DNA of 54,131 bases from Chitinophaga pinensis (GTDB lineage Bacteria > Pseudomonadota > Gammaproteobacteria > Burkholderiales > Burkholderiaceae_C): contig CALPRQ020000028.1 of the NCBI GenBank assembly GCA_943326015.2, positions 1 to 54,131 of the forward strand, written 5' to 3'. The notes under the pieces were generated by a model. It was not told the origin of the DNA and searched no databases. It saw only the letters and a program-made list of their open reading frames with translations. The number at the start of each line of letters is the position of its first letter. Position 1 is the first letter of the stretch. The position numbers were made by a program, and so were the translations under genes. This document shows, in pieces, positions 26,503 through 34,557 of the stretch.

Positions 26503-27034
26503 CCGGCCGGTTGCTCCCGCGTCCAGCCTGCAGGACGATGACTTCAAGTTGTTCGGCCTGCCGACTGGCTTTGCACTGGATCGCGCCGCGCTCGACGAGC
26601 GCTGGAAGGCGCTGCAGCGCCAGGCCCATCCCGATCGCTTCGCGGCCCAGGGTGCTGCCGCCCAACGCGTCGCTATGCAATGGTCGGTGCGCATCAACGA
26701 GGCCTATCAGCGCCTGAAAGACCCCTTGAAGCGCGCGGGCTACTGGTGCGAGCTCAACGGCACCCCGATCAAGGCCGAGAGCAACACCGCGATGCCGGCT
26801 GCCTTCCTGATGCAGCAGATGGAGTGGCGCGAGGCGCTCGAGGAGGCTGATGGCGCTGACGCCATCGAGGCCTTGCTCGACCAGACCCAGGCTTTCCGGC
26901 GCGACATGCTGGACCAGCTCGGCCGCACCATTGACCAGCAGCGCGACGCGGCTGCGGCCGCCCAGCAGGTCAGGGCGCTGATGTTCGTCGAGCGTTTCGC
27001 CGACGATCTGCACAGCCGGCTCGATCGCTGCTGA
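26495..27034 (+). CDS. hscB: Fe-S assembly co-chaperone HscB
   Basis: A J-domain co-chaperone delivering IscU to HscA. The 179-residue protein has [25 protein letters not shown] in [29 protein letters not shown] and the C-terminal IscU-binding helices ([15 protein letters not shown]). The GTG at 26495 has GGAGAG eight bases before it and overlaps iscA; a GTG seven codons upstream is also open. Confidence 0.93.
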   Translation: MSDRPVAPASSLQDDDFKLFGLPTGFALDRAALDERWKALQRQAHPDRFAAQGAAAQRVAMQWSVRINEAYQRLKDPLKRAGYWCELNGTPIKAESNTAMPAAFLMQQMEWREALEEADGADAIEALLDQTQAFRRDMLDQLGRTIDQQRDAAAAAQQVRALMFVERFADDLHSRLDRC

Positions 27035-27161
27035 TTCTTTCTGGCTTTTCCTTGTCCAGCGCCGGAAAATCCGGCTCCCGGCAGGGGCTTCGCCGCCTGC
27101 GACAATAGCGGGTTTTCCAAGTCTGAGTCTTTTCATGCGGGCTGCTCGCCCGCCTTGCTCC

Positions 27162-29063
27162 ATGGCCCTGCTGCAAATCTCCGAACCCGGCCAGACGCCC
27201 GACCCGCATCAGCGGCGCGTGGCCGTCGGCATCGACCTCGGCACCACCCATTCGCTGGTCGCCTCGGTGCGTCACGGCTTGCCCGAATGCCTGCCCGACG
27301 AGCAGGGCCGGGTGATCCTGCCCAGCGTGGTGCGCTATCGATCGCCCGGTCAGGGCTCCGGCCGCCAGATCGGCTGGGACGCGCTCGCTGCCCAGGTGGA
27401 CGACCCGCACAACACCATCAGCTCGGTCAAGCGCCTGATGGGCCGCAAGCTGTCCGACCTGCAAGCCCAGGGCGTGGCCGCCAAGCTGCCCTATACCGTC
27501 GTCGATGGCCCCGGCATGGCGGCGGTCCGGACCGTGGCCGGCGACAAGTCGCCAGTCGAGGTCAGCGCCGAGATCCTGGCCACGCTGCGTTTCCGCGCCG
27601 AGGACAGCTTCGACAATGAGCTGTTCGGTGCCGTCATCACGGTGCCGGCCTATTTCGACGATGCCCAGCGCCAGGCGACCAAGGACGCCGCGCAGATGGC
27701 CGGTCTCGAAGTGCTGCGCCTGATCAACGAGCCCACCGCGGCGGCGATCGCCTACGGCCTGGACCAGGGCTCGGAAGGCGTCTACGCGGTCTATGACCTG
27801 GGCGGTGGCACCTTCGACGTCTCGATACTGCGCCTGACCCAGGGCGTGTTCGAGGTGCTGGCCACCGGCGGCGATTCCGCGCTGGGCGGCGACGACTACG
27901 ACCGTGCGCTGGCCGACTGGCTGCTGCAGCAATGTGGTTACAGCCTCAAGGCGGGCGAACTGCCGGCCGGCGAGCGTGCCCGCCTGCAGGCCGAGGCGCG
28001 TCGCGTCAAGGAAGTGCTGTCCGCCCATGCCGACGACGGCGTGGCGGTTCGCTTCGAGGTCCTGCTCGACGGCAAGACCCTGGCGCGCGAAGTCACCTAC
28101 GCCGAATTCGCCCACGCCTGCGCCGAACTGACGCAGCGCACCATGGTGGCCGTCAAGCGCGTGCTGCGCGATGCCAGGCTCGACAAGTCCGAGGTCAAGG
28201 GCGTGGTGATGGTCGGCGGCTCGACCCGCATGCCGGTGGTGCAGCAAGTGGTCGGCGAATTCTTCGGCCAGCCGCCGCTGACCAACCTGAATCCGGACGA
28301 AGTGGTGGCGCTCGGCGCCGCGATCCAGGCCAACCAGCTCGCCGGCAACAACCCCGAAGGCGACCTGCTGCTGCTCGACGTCATTCCGCTCTCGCTCGGT
28401 ATCGAAACCATGGGTGGCTTGGTCGAGCGCATCGTGCCGCGCAACACCACCATCCCGACTGCGCTGGCGCAGGACTTCACGACCTTCAAGGACGGGCAGA
28501 CCGCGCTGGCGCTGCATGTGCTGCAGGGTGAGCGCGACCTGGTGGCCGACTGCCGCAGCCTGGCGCGCTTCGAGCTGCGCGGCATCCCGCCGATGCCGGC
28601 CGGTGCCGCGCGCATCCGCGTCACCTTCACCATCGACGCCGACGGCCTGCTGACCGTGGGCGCGAAAGAGCAGGGCAGTGGGGTCGAGGCCCAGATCGTG
28701 GTCAAGCCCAGCTACGGCCTGTCGGACGAGCAGATCGCCGCCATGCTGCAAGACAGCTTCGTCACCGCGCAGCAGGACATGGCCGCGCGCGCGCTGGTCG
28801 AAGCCCGGGTCGAAGCCGAGCGCATGCTCGATGCGACCCGCAGCGCGCTGGCCGCCGACGCCGACCTGCTCGAAGCCGAGCAACTTGCCCAGATCGACCG
28901 CCTGCTGGGCGAGACCGAGGCCATCCGCACCAGCTCGAATGATGCTGCTGCCATCGAGGCCGCCACCGAAGCATTGGCCAAGGGCACCGAACCCTTTGCC
29001 GCGCTGCGCATGAACCGCGGCATCGCCCGCGCCCTGGCCGGCCAAAACGTGGAGAATTTCTGA
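27162..29063 (+). CDS. hscA: Fe-S assembly chaperone HscA (Hsp70 type)
   Basis: The specialised Hsp70 that helps release clusters from IscU. 633 residues starting with the family [11 protein letters not shown]. ATPase motifs [25 protein letters not shown] and [11 protein letters not shown]; substrate domain with [14 protein letters not shown] and a helical lid. The C-terminus lacks the EEVD of DnaK, as expected. The 127-bp gap before it contains a small GCCGG-aaaat-CCGGC hairpin (27061-27075). Confidence 0.96.
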   Translation: MALLQISEPGQTPDPHQRRVAVGIDLGTTHSLVASVRHGLPECLPDEQGRVILPSVVRYRSPGQGSGRQIGWDALAAQVDDPHNTISSVKRLMGRKLSDLQAQGVAAKLPYTVVDGPGMAAVRTVAGDKSPVEVSAEILATLRFRAEDSFDNELFGAVITVPAYFDDAQRQATKDAAQMAGLEVLRLINEPTAAAIAYGLDQGSEGVYAVYDLGGGTFDVSILRLTQGVFEVLATGGDSALGGDDYDRALADWLLQQCGYSLKAGELPAGERARLQAEARRVKEVLSAHADDGVAVRFEVLLDGKTLAREVTYAEFAHACAELTQRTMVAVKRVLRDARLDKSEVKGVVMVGGSTRMPVVQQVVGEFFGQPPLTNLNPDEVVALGAAIQANQLAGNNPEGDLLLLDVIPLSLGIETMGGLVERIVPRNTTIPTALAQDFTTFKDGQTALALHVLQGERDLVADCRSLARFELRGIPPMPAGAARIRVTFTIDADGLLTVGAKEQGSGVEAQIVVKPSYGLSDEQIAAMLQDSFVTAQQDMAARALVEARVEAERMLDATRSALAADADLLEAEQLAQIDRLLGETEAIRTSSNDAAAIEAATEALAKGTEPFAALRMNRGIARALAGQNVENF

Positions 29064-29064
29064 C

Positions 29065-29403
29065 ATGCCGATCATCAAGATCCTGCCCCATCCCGAATAC
29101 TGCCCGCAAGGCACCGAGATCCAGGCCCTGCCGGGCACGACCATCTGCGAGGCGCTGCTCGACCACGAGATCGAGATCGAGCATGCCTGCGACATGAGCT
29201 GCGCCTGTACCACCTGCCACGTGATCGTGCGCTCCGGAATGGAGAGCCTCAACGAGGCGACCGAGGAAGAAGAAGACCTGCTCGACAAGGCCTGGGGGCT
29301 GGAGCCCCAGTCCCGCCTGAGCTGCCAGGCGCGCCTGGCCAAGCAGGACCTCACCATCGAGATCCCGCGCTACACCATCAACCACGCGCGCGAGCACCAC
29401 TGA
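29065..29403 (+). CDS. fdx: ISC-type 2Fe-2S ferredoxin
   Basis: A 112-residue adrenodoxin-like ferredoxin supplying electrons for cluster assembly. Ligand cysteines in HACDMSCACTTCHVIV and LSCQARLA; acidic patch EEEEDLLDKAWGL. It starts one base after the hscA stop and is the last clear isc gene; iscX is not seen. Confidence 0.95.
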   Translation: MPIIKILPHPEYCPQGTEIQALPGTTICEALLDHEIEIEHACDMSCACTTCHVIVRSGMESLNEATEEEEDLLDKAWGLEPQSRLSCQARLAKQDLTIEIPRYTINHAREHH

Positions 29404-29416
29404 AAGCGGCAATCCC

Positions 29417-30142
29417 ATGCGCCAGATCGTTCTCGATACCGAAACCACCGGCCTGTCGGCCATCGACGGCGACCGCATCATCGAGATCGGCTGTGTCGAG
29501 CTGCTCAATCGCAAGCTGACCGGCAACAACCGCCATTTCTATCTGCACCCCGAGGACCGTGCCATCCACGAGGAGGCACAGCGGGTGCACGGGATCTCGA
29601 TCGAGTTCCTGGCCGACAAGCCCAAGTTCCGGGCCATCGCGGACGATCTGCTCGACTACTTGCAGGGCGCCGAGCTGATCATCCACAATGCGCCGTTCGA
29701 CATCGGCTTCCTGAACGAGGAGCTGCGCCGGCTCAACCGCGGCCGGATCACCGATCTGATCGGCGGAGTGATCGACACCCTGGCCATGGCCAAGGAGATG
29801 TATCCGGGCAAGCGCAATGGCCTCGATGCGCTGTGCGACCGGCTCGGGGTTGACAATTCGAGCCGCAACTTCCACGGCGCCTTGCTCGACGCCGAACTGC
29901 TGGCCGATGTCTACATCAACCTGACGCGCGGCCAGAACGCGCTCTCGATGGAGGTGGAAACGGGCGAGGCGGGCGCAGACGGTCAGATGGTGGCGGTCGA
30001 CCTGAGCCGCTTCGAGCTGCCGGTACTGGGATTGAGCGAAGCCGAACTGCAGGCGCATGAGTCGCTGCTGGCCGACTTGGACAAGGCCAGCAAGGGCAAG
30101 ACCGTATGGCGTCGGCTGGAGACACAAGCAGTGGCCGCCTGA
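29417..30142 (+). CDS. dnaQ: DNA polymerase III epsilon subunit (3'-5' exonuclease)
   Basis: The proofreading exonuclease of the replicative polymerase. The DEDDh residues are all visible: VLDTETTG (Asp, Glu), IIHNAPFDIGFLN (Asp) and NFHGALLDAELLADVY (His, Asp). 241 residues with the usual C-terminal polymerase-binding tail. It follows fdx by 13 bases and may be co-transcribed with the isc genes. Confidence 0.95.
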   Translation: MRQIVLDTETTGLSAIDGDRIIEIGCVELLNRKLTGNNRHFYLHPEDRAIHEEAQRVHGISIEFLADKPKFRAIADDLLDYLQGAELIIHNAPFDIGFLNEELRRLNRGRITDLIGGVIDTLAMAKEMYPGKRNGLDALCDRLGVDNSSRNFHGALLDAELLADVYINLTRGQNALSMEVETGEAGADGQMVAVDLSRFELPVLGLSEAELQAHESLLADLDKASKGKTVWRRLETQAVAA

Positions 30143-30208
30143 TGGCATCAGGCCGACACAAGGCGCGCTACTTGCACCCGGGCATCGCCCGGGTTTATGA
30201 TGGACTTT

Positions 30209-30230
30209 ATACGTAACTTACGCAAAATAA
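30209..30230. promoter_or_regulatory. TACGTAA-type motif upstream of the recombinase-like gene
   Basis: TACGTAA followed by TTACGCAAAAT lies 20-40 bases before the start of the recombinase-like gene in an AT-rich leader. Similar TACGTAAAAT sequences form the palindrome at 35973-36011, so the two loci may share a regulator. Spacing differs, so this is tentative. Confidence 0.35.
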
Positions 30231-30249
30231 AATTTACATCATTTAAACA

Positions 30250-31317
30250 ATGTCAACCAATCAGAAACCCGAGAAAAACCAAGTTGGCACGCCACTGGAT
30301 TGGTTCGAGTCCTGGCTGCTGCAACGCTCGGTCGAGCGGGAAAACCCGCTCACGCCCGAAGCAGCCGAACCCTACCGCTACATCTGGTCATCCTGGTGCC
30401 AATGGCTGCTCGGCAGACCTGGACAGAAGACAGAGCAGGGCAGCTGGACCGATCTCGTGCTGCAGGCCAGCCCGGCCGATGCGATGGAATTCCTGCTCGA
30501 CCGCGTCAAGCCTGCCACCCAGCGCAACGGCAGCGCGCGTGAGATCTCGATCGTCACCCGCGAGCGCTACTGCATGGTGCTGCGCGGCGTCTACGACCAC
30601 CTCAGGCAGCTGGAGTTGCTGACCGAAAATCCCATGAAGCGCCTGTACGAACTGGCCGGCGAGGACCGGCCGGACGCCGAGGTGTTGCCCGATTCGGTCT
30701 GGAATCACCTTGAACGCCTGGCACGCCAGGAGCCTGGTGACCGCTCGCCGTTTGTGCTGCGCGACCGCGCGCTGATCTGGCTCATGCTCGATGTGGCGCT
30801 GACACCAGCGGAGCTGTCCGCACTGAATCTGGGCCAGCTCGACGAGGCGCCCGCCATCGCGATGGCGGGCGAGGGCGGTTCAGCCAACGCAATAGCGATC
30901 CGGCTGCAGGGGAACAGGGCGGCGCAACGCCGCGACCTGCAACTGAGCGAACAGGCGTCGGCCGCCTTGCGCGACTGGCTGGCAGTCAGGACCGACACGC
31001 TGGAAAAAGGCCACCCCGATGCGCTCGTCGTGTCCGAACTGGTGTTCTTCACCGAGCGGCGCAAACCGCTGTCGCGCCGTGTGCTGTTCCACCTGACCTC
31101 CAAGCTGATCGCTGCTGCCTGCCAGGCAACGGGTCATGAACTGCCGCGCCACCTGGGGCCGCTGGTGCTGCGCAATACCGCCATCCTGCATTGGCTCAAG
31201 GCTGGCATGCCACAAGAGGAGGTGCTGCGGTGCGCCGGCTATCAGGGCAGGATTTCGCTGGAGCACCTGCGCGCGCATCTGCCGCGCGACAGCGGCCAAG
31301 CGCAGCCGATCGAATGA
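30250..31317 (+). CDS. Tyrosine-recombinase-like protein with a lost active site
   Basis: A 355-residue protein with the two-domain layout of phage integrase/Xer recombinases: a SAM-like core-binding domain (about 20-125) and a C-terminal domain of matching length. The catalytic residues are mostly gone. The Arg-I motif reads ALTPAEL instead of GLRISEL. The HxLRH motif reads PLVLRNTAILHWL, keeping only the Arg. The final GH...Y motif reads GYQGRISLEHLRAHLP with no Tyr. It therefore probably binds DNA without cutting it, or is decaying. The frame is intact and codon use is normal, favouring a maintained non-catalytic role. ATG at 30250; the leader carries a TACGTAA motif. Confidence 0.78.
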   Translation: MSTNQKPEKNQVGTPLDWFESWLLQRSVERENPLTPEAAEPYRYIWSSWCQWLLGRPGQKTEQGSWTDLVLQASPADAMEFLLDRVKPATQRNGSAREISIVTRERYCMVLRGVYDHLRQLELLTENPMKRLYELAGEDRPDAEVLPDSVWNHLERLARQEPGDRSPFVLRDRALIWLMLDVALTPAELSALNLGQLDEAPAIAMAGEGGSANAIAIRLQGNRAAQRRDLQLSEQASAALRDWLAVRTDTLEKGHPDALVVSELVFFTERRKPLSRRVLFHLTSKLIAAACQATGHELPRHLGPLVLRNTAILHWLKAGMPQEEVLRCAGYQGRISLEHLRAHLPRDSGQAQPIE

Positions 31318-31393
31318 AACGGTAGTTCACGGCCCTATCTGTGCCAGACTGCAAGCAACACGCCAACCAGTACCGAATCCGAATCCACACTGC

Positions 31394-33121
31394 ATGGAAC
31401 ACAACATTCCCCTGATCACCACGCTCGTTTCAGGCTTCAGCGTCGCGCTCATCCTGGGTTTCATCGCCGAGCGCATCAAGGTGCCGGCACTGGTCGGCTA
31501 CCTGGTGGCTGGCATCATCATTGGCCCGGGCACGCCGGGATTCGTGGCCGATGTCCATCTGGCCGCCCAGTTGTCCGAAATCGGCGTCATGCTGCTGATG
31601 TTCGGCGTCGGCCTGCATTTCTCGCTCAAGGACCTGCTGGCGGTCAAGCGCATCGCCGTGCCCGGTGCCGTGGTGCAGATGAGCCTGGCCACCCTGCTCG
31701 GCATGGCCGTGGCCTGGTGGTGGGGCTGGAGCTGGGGCGCTGGTCTGATTTTCGGCCTGTCCTTGTCCTGCGCCAGCACGGTGGTGTTGCTCAAGGCGCT
31801 GGAAGCCCGTGGCGTGCTCGACAGCATGAACGGCCGCATAGCAGTCGGCTGGCTGGTGGTCGAGGATCTGGCGACCGTGCTGGTGCTGGTCCTGCTGCCG
31901 CCGCTGTCCGGCATGCTGGGTGGATCGGCCGTCGAAGTGGCTGGCGCCCAGCCGCTCTGGCTCACGATCGGCAAAACCCTGCTCCAGGTGGCGGCCTTCA
32001 TCGTCATCATGTTGGTGGCCGGGCGTCGCGTGCTGCCCTGGTTGCTGTGGCAGATTGCACGAACCGGCTCGCGCGAGCTGTTCACGCTCTCCGTGATCGT
32101 CGCTGCCATCGGCATCGCCTACGGTGCGGCCCAACTGTTCAGCGTCTCGTTTGCACTCGGCGCGTTCTTCGCCGGCATGGTCATGCGCGAGTCCAAGTTC
32201 AGCCACCGGGCCGCGACAGAATCCTTGCCGCTGCGCGATGCCTTCTCGGTGCTGTTCTTCGTCTCGGTGGGCATGCTGTTCGAGCCGGGCATCCTGCTGG
32301 AGCAGCCGCTGCATGTGCTGGGCGTGGTGGCCATCATCATCTTCGGAAAGTCGATTGCAGCCTTCGGCCTGGTGCTGGCTTTTCGCTATCCGCTCAACAC
32401 GGCGCTGACGGTCTCGGCCAGCCTGGCGCAGATCGGCGAGTTCTCCTTCATCCTGGCTGGACTGGGGCTATCGCTGGGCCTGCTGCCAGCCGAAGGCATG
32501 AGCCTGGTGCTGGCCGGAGCGCTGATCTCGATTGCGCTGAACCCGCTGCTGTTTGCCGCCATCGAGCCGCTGCGGCGCTGGATTCTTGCACGCTCGGACC
32601 TGGCCCGCAGCCTGGAGCAAAGAGCCGACCCCTATGCCGAGCTGCCGATGAGCACCGAGCGCAAATACCTGCAAGGACAAGTCGTTCTGGTGGGCTATGG
32701 CCGGGTCGGAAAGCGGATTGCCGGTGCGCTGGAGGAGAGCGGCATTCCCTACGTGGTGGCCGAACAGAATCGTGAACTGGTCGAAGACCTGCGCCAGCAG
32801 GGCAAGGTGGCCGTATCAGGCAATGCCGCCGATCCGATGGTGCTGATCCAGGCCCATATCGCCGAGGCCGCCATGTTGGTGGTGGCGACGGCCGATCCGT
32901 TCAATGTGCGTCAGATGGCCGAAACGGCAAGAAAGCTCAATCCCGGCATAGAAATCGTGCTGCGCACGCATAGCGAGGATGAGTCGGTGCTGCTGCGCAG
33001 GGATGGCATCGGCACGGTCTTCCTGGCTGAAGAAGCACTGGCCCAGGGCATGACCGAGCATGTGCTGGAGCGCATGGGAGTGCAAACAGACGCAAAAGAC
33101 CCCGCGTCATCCCATGCCTGA
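31394..33121 (+). CDS. ybaL: Kef/YbaL-family cation:proton antiporter with RCK (TrkA-N) domain
   Basis: A 575-residue inner-membrane monovalent cation/H+ antiporter. Residues 1 to about 390 form the CPA2 transporter (GFIAERIKVPALVGYLVAGI, LLMFGVGLHFSLKDLLAVK, SCASTVVLLKALEARG, AIGWLVVEDLATVLVLVLLPP). From about 420 a cytosolic RCK domain with nucleotide-binding VLVGYGRVGKRIAGAL regulates it. The N-terminal block is much closer to YbaL than to KefB/KefC as I recall them. The start MEHNIPLITTLVSGF is well inside a longer open frame. Confidence 0.9.
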   Translation: MEHNIPLITTLVSGFSVALILGFIAERIKVPALVGYLVAGIIIGPGTPGFVADVHLAAQLSEIGVMLLMFGVGLHFSLKDLLAVKRIAVPGAVVQMSLATLLGMAVAWWWGWSWGAGLIFGLSLSCASTVVLLKALEARGVLDSMNGRIAVGWLVVEDLATVLVLVLLPPLSGMLGGSAVEVAGAQPLWLTIGKTLLQVAAFIVIMLVAGRRVLPWLLWQIARTGSRELFTLSVIVAAIGIAYGAAQLFSVSFALGAFFAGMVMRESKFSHRAATESLPLRDAFSVLFFVSVGMLFEPGILLEQPLHVLGVVAIIIFGKSIAAFGLVLAFRYPLNTALTVSASLAQIGEFSFILAGLGLSLGLLPAEGMSLVLAGALISIALNPLLFAAIEPLRRWILARSDLARSLEQRADPYAELPMSTERKYLQGQVVLVGYGRVGKRIAGALEESGIPYVVAEQNRELVEDLRQQGKVAVSGNAADPMVLIQAHIAEAAMLVVATADPFNVRQMAETARKLNPGIEIVLRTHSEDESVLLRRDGIGTVFLAEEALAQGMTEHVLERMGVQTDAKDPASSHA

Positions 33122-33126
33122 GTCCA

Positions 33127-33150
33127 GCCGGCTGTCACTGGGCAGCCGGC
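33127..33150. terminator. Hairpin between the antiporter and HiPIP genes
   Basis: GCCGGCTG (33127-33134) pairs perfectly with CAGCCGGC (33143-33150) a few bases after the antiporter stop. The T-run after it is weak. Placement between convergent genes suggests a terminator. Confidence 0.55.
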
Positions 33151-33172
33151 AGTTTCCTCGATCCCGAGACAG

Positions 33173-33520
33173 TCAGGCTTTCTTGGCCCACAGGACGCAC
33201 CAGCCGCTCGGGTTGATCGGCCCCTCGACCAGCTTGCAGGTGCTCGATTCGGCCTGGAAATGCATGCACAAGCTGCATTGCTGATCCCCTTTGGGCTGCT
33301 CCTGATACTGGACGGTTTCCTTTTTCACTTTGTTCGTGGCGGCTGGGGCGTTTTCGGTAGCTGTCGCGGCAGGAGCAGGAGCAGCAGGCGGCGCTGTGCT
33401 GGCTGAGTAGCCGCTGTTCTTCGAGTCACAGCCGGAAAACAGGGCCGGCATGCACAGGCTTGAACCGAGTGCCAATGTGCCGCGCAGTAGCTCCCGACGC
33501 GATGGAATGTCTTGTCTCAT
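33173..33520 (-). CDS. High-potential iron-sulfur protein (HiPIP), Tat-exported
   Basis: A 115-residue periplasmic electron carrier with one 4Fe-4S cluster. A twin-arginine signal (PSRRELLRGTLALGSSLCM) is followed by ALFSGCDS, which resembles a lipobox, then a 25-residue Ala/Pro/Thr linker and the HiPIP fold. The four ligands have family spacing (CSLCMHFQAESSTCKL, PSGWCVLW). A strong GGGAGAG ribosome site supports the start at 33520. It may be membrane-tethered by a lipid on the Cys, with the linker as a leash; this is inference. Confidence 0.88.
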   Translation of the reverse strand: MRQDIPSRRELLRGTLALGSSLCMPALFSGCDSKNSGYSASTAPPAAPAPAATATENAPAATNKVKKETVQYQEQPKGDQQCSLCMHFQAESSTCKLVEGPINPSGWCVLWAKKA

Positions 33521-33570
33521 GGTTTGCTCTCCCTGGTTGAATGGCTTCAAGTGACAGCCATCGCTCATTC

Positions 33571-34071
33571 TCATGTGATAGGGATCGGCTGATCTGTACG
33601 TTGCGACACAGAAAGGTGTTCCGGGGTCGCGAGCATTTGGTGATAGGTGATGTAGACATCTTCGCGTTCGTAACCCAGCGACTCGTACAGACTTTGTGCA
33701 ACCCGGTTGGTGGTGGCGGTATCCAGTGTCAAGCGCTGAGCACCTTCACGGGAGAAGTGATCGGTGATGTAGTTCATCAGATACCGGGCATACCCATTTT
33801 TTCTCGCCGATTTGCTCACATACAGGTCGGACAGGTAGTAGTAAGGACGCATCGCCAGCGAACAAATGGCGGGATACAGCTGCGAAAACCCGACAGCTGT
33901 GCCTTCTTCATCAAGCAACAAGAAGATTCTGGAGCGTGCTTGCGCCAGGTTCTGCTGAATAAAGGCGCGGCTGGCTGCCAGATCCGTTTCCTGTTGGTAG
34001 AAAATGCGATATTCGTTGAACAATGCAGCGAGGATGTCCAGTTGTGCTTCGTCGCAGTGGATGACTTGCAT
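33571..34071 (-). CDS. GNAT-family N-acetyltransferase
   Basis: A 166-residue acetyl-CoA-dependent transferase: MQVIHCDEAQLDILAALFNEYR start, beta-strands IFLLLDEEGTAVGFSQLYPA and YYYLSDLYVSKSARKNGYARYLMNYI (the Q/RxxGxG/A acetyl-CoA loop, here ARKNGYAR), and VAQSLYESLGYERED at the end. Substrate unknown. ATG at 34071 fits the family better than the longer frame that starts at 34137. It ends 50 bases upstream of the HiPIP gene on the same strand. Confidence 0.88.
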   Translation of the reverse strand: MQVIHCDEAQLDILAALFNEYRIFYQQETDLAASRAFIQQNLAQARSRIFLLLDEEGTAVGFSQLYPAICSLAMRPYYYLSDLYVSKSARKNGYARYLMNYITDHFSREGAQRLTLDTATTNRVAQSLYESLGYEREDVYITYHQMLATPEHLSVSQRTDQPIPIT

Positions 34072-34127
34072 GGGGTACTTCTTTCGACGGGCCGTTCGGC
34101 CGTCGGGCAGGGGACCGAGCAGCCATG

Positions 34128-34162
34128 AAAAAAGCACTCAGGCGGTGTGCGCTGAGTGCTTT
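34128..34162 (-). terminator. Terminator of the tRNA-Val cluster
   Basis: On the minus strand an 11-bp perfect stem (34152-34162 with 34131-34141) has a 10-base loop and ends in a run of T. It begins five bases after the CCA of the last tRNA. Confidence 0.9.
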
Positions 34163-34166
34163 GATC

Positions 34167-34241
34167 TGGTGGGCGATACATGGATCGAACATGTGACCCC
34201 TGCAGTGTGAATGCAGTGCTCTACCGCTGAGCTAATCGCCC
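34167..34241 (-). tRNA. tRNA-Val(CAC), promoter-distal copy
   Basis: The cloverleaf is complete: acceptor GGGCGAT/ATCGCCC, D stem GCTC/GAGC, anticodon stem CTGCA/TGCAG with loop TTCACAC (anticodon CAC, reads GUG), T stem ACATG/CATGT with TTCGATC, discriminator A and encoded CCA (34167-34169). Confidence 0.96.
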
Positions 34242-34279
34242 TTGGCTACCTTCTCAAGGGAAGGCAGTCAGGTATGGTT

Positions 34280-34354
34280 TGGTGGGCGATACATGGATCG
34301 AACATGTGACCCCTGCAGTGTGAATGCAGTGCTCTACCGCTGAGCTAATCGCCC
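34280..34354 (-). tRNA. tRNA-Val(CAC), middle copy
   Basis: Identical to the 34167-34241 copy over all 75 bases, including encoded CCA. Starts exactly 113 bp from it. Confidence 0.96.
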
Positions 34355-34392
34355 TTGGCTGCCTTCCCAAGGGAGGACAGTCAGGAATTTTC

Positions 34393-34467
34393 TGGTGGGT
34401 AATACATGGATCGAACATGTGACCCCTGCAGTGTGAATGCAGTGCTCTACCGCTGAGCTAATCACCC
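34393..34467 (-). tRNA. tRNA-Val(CAC), promoter-proximal copy
   Basis: Same anticodon, arms and CCA as the other two, but the acceptor reads GGGTGAT with ATTACCC, one G-T wobble, so it differs from the other copies at two positions. First gene of the cluster. A TAGAAT -10-like hexamer lies just upstream (34476-34481 on the minus strand), without a clear -35. Confidence 0.95.
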
Positions 34468-34557
34468 GAAGCCGCTATTCTATGCCGAAAAAACCTGGCC
34501 TCGGAGCAGGGCGTGGATTTTTTTGAATCGGGACGGGCAGGGCGCCTGCAGCCGGAA

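Larger units (their letters stand above)
34167..34467 (-). repeat. Three-fold tandem duplication, 113-bp unit
   Basis: tRNA genes start at 34167, 34280 and 34393, an exact 113-bp period. The spacers are also related (CTTGGCTACC vs CTTGGCTGCC, CAGTCAGG in both), so the unit duplicated is tRNA plus spacer. The first two copies are identical in the gene, pointing to recent duplication or gene conversion. Confidence 0.85.
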
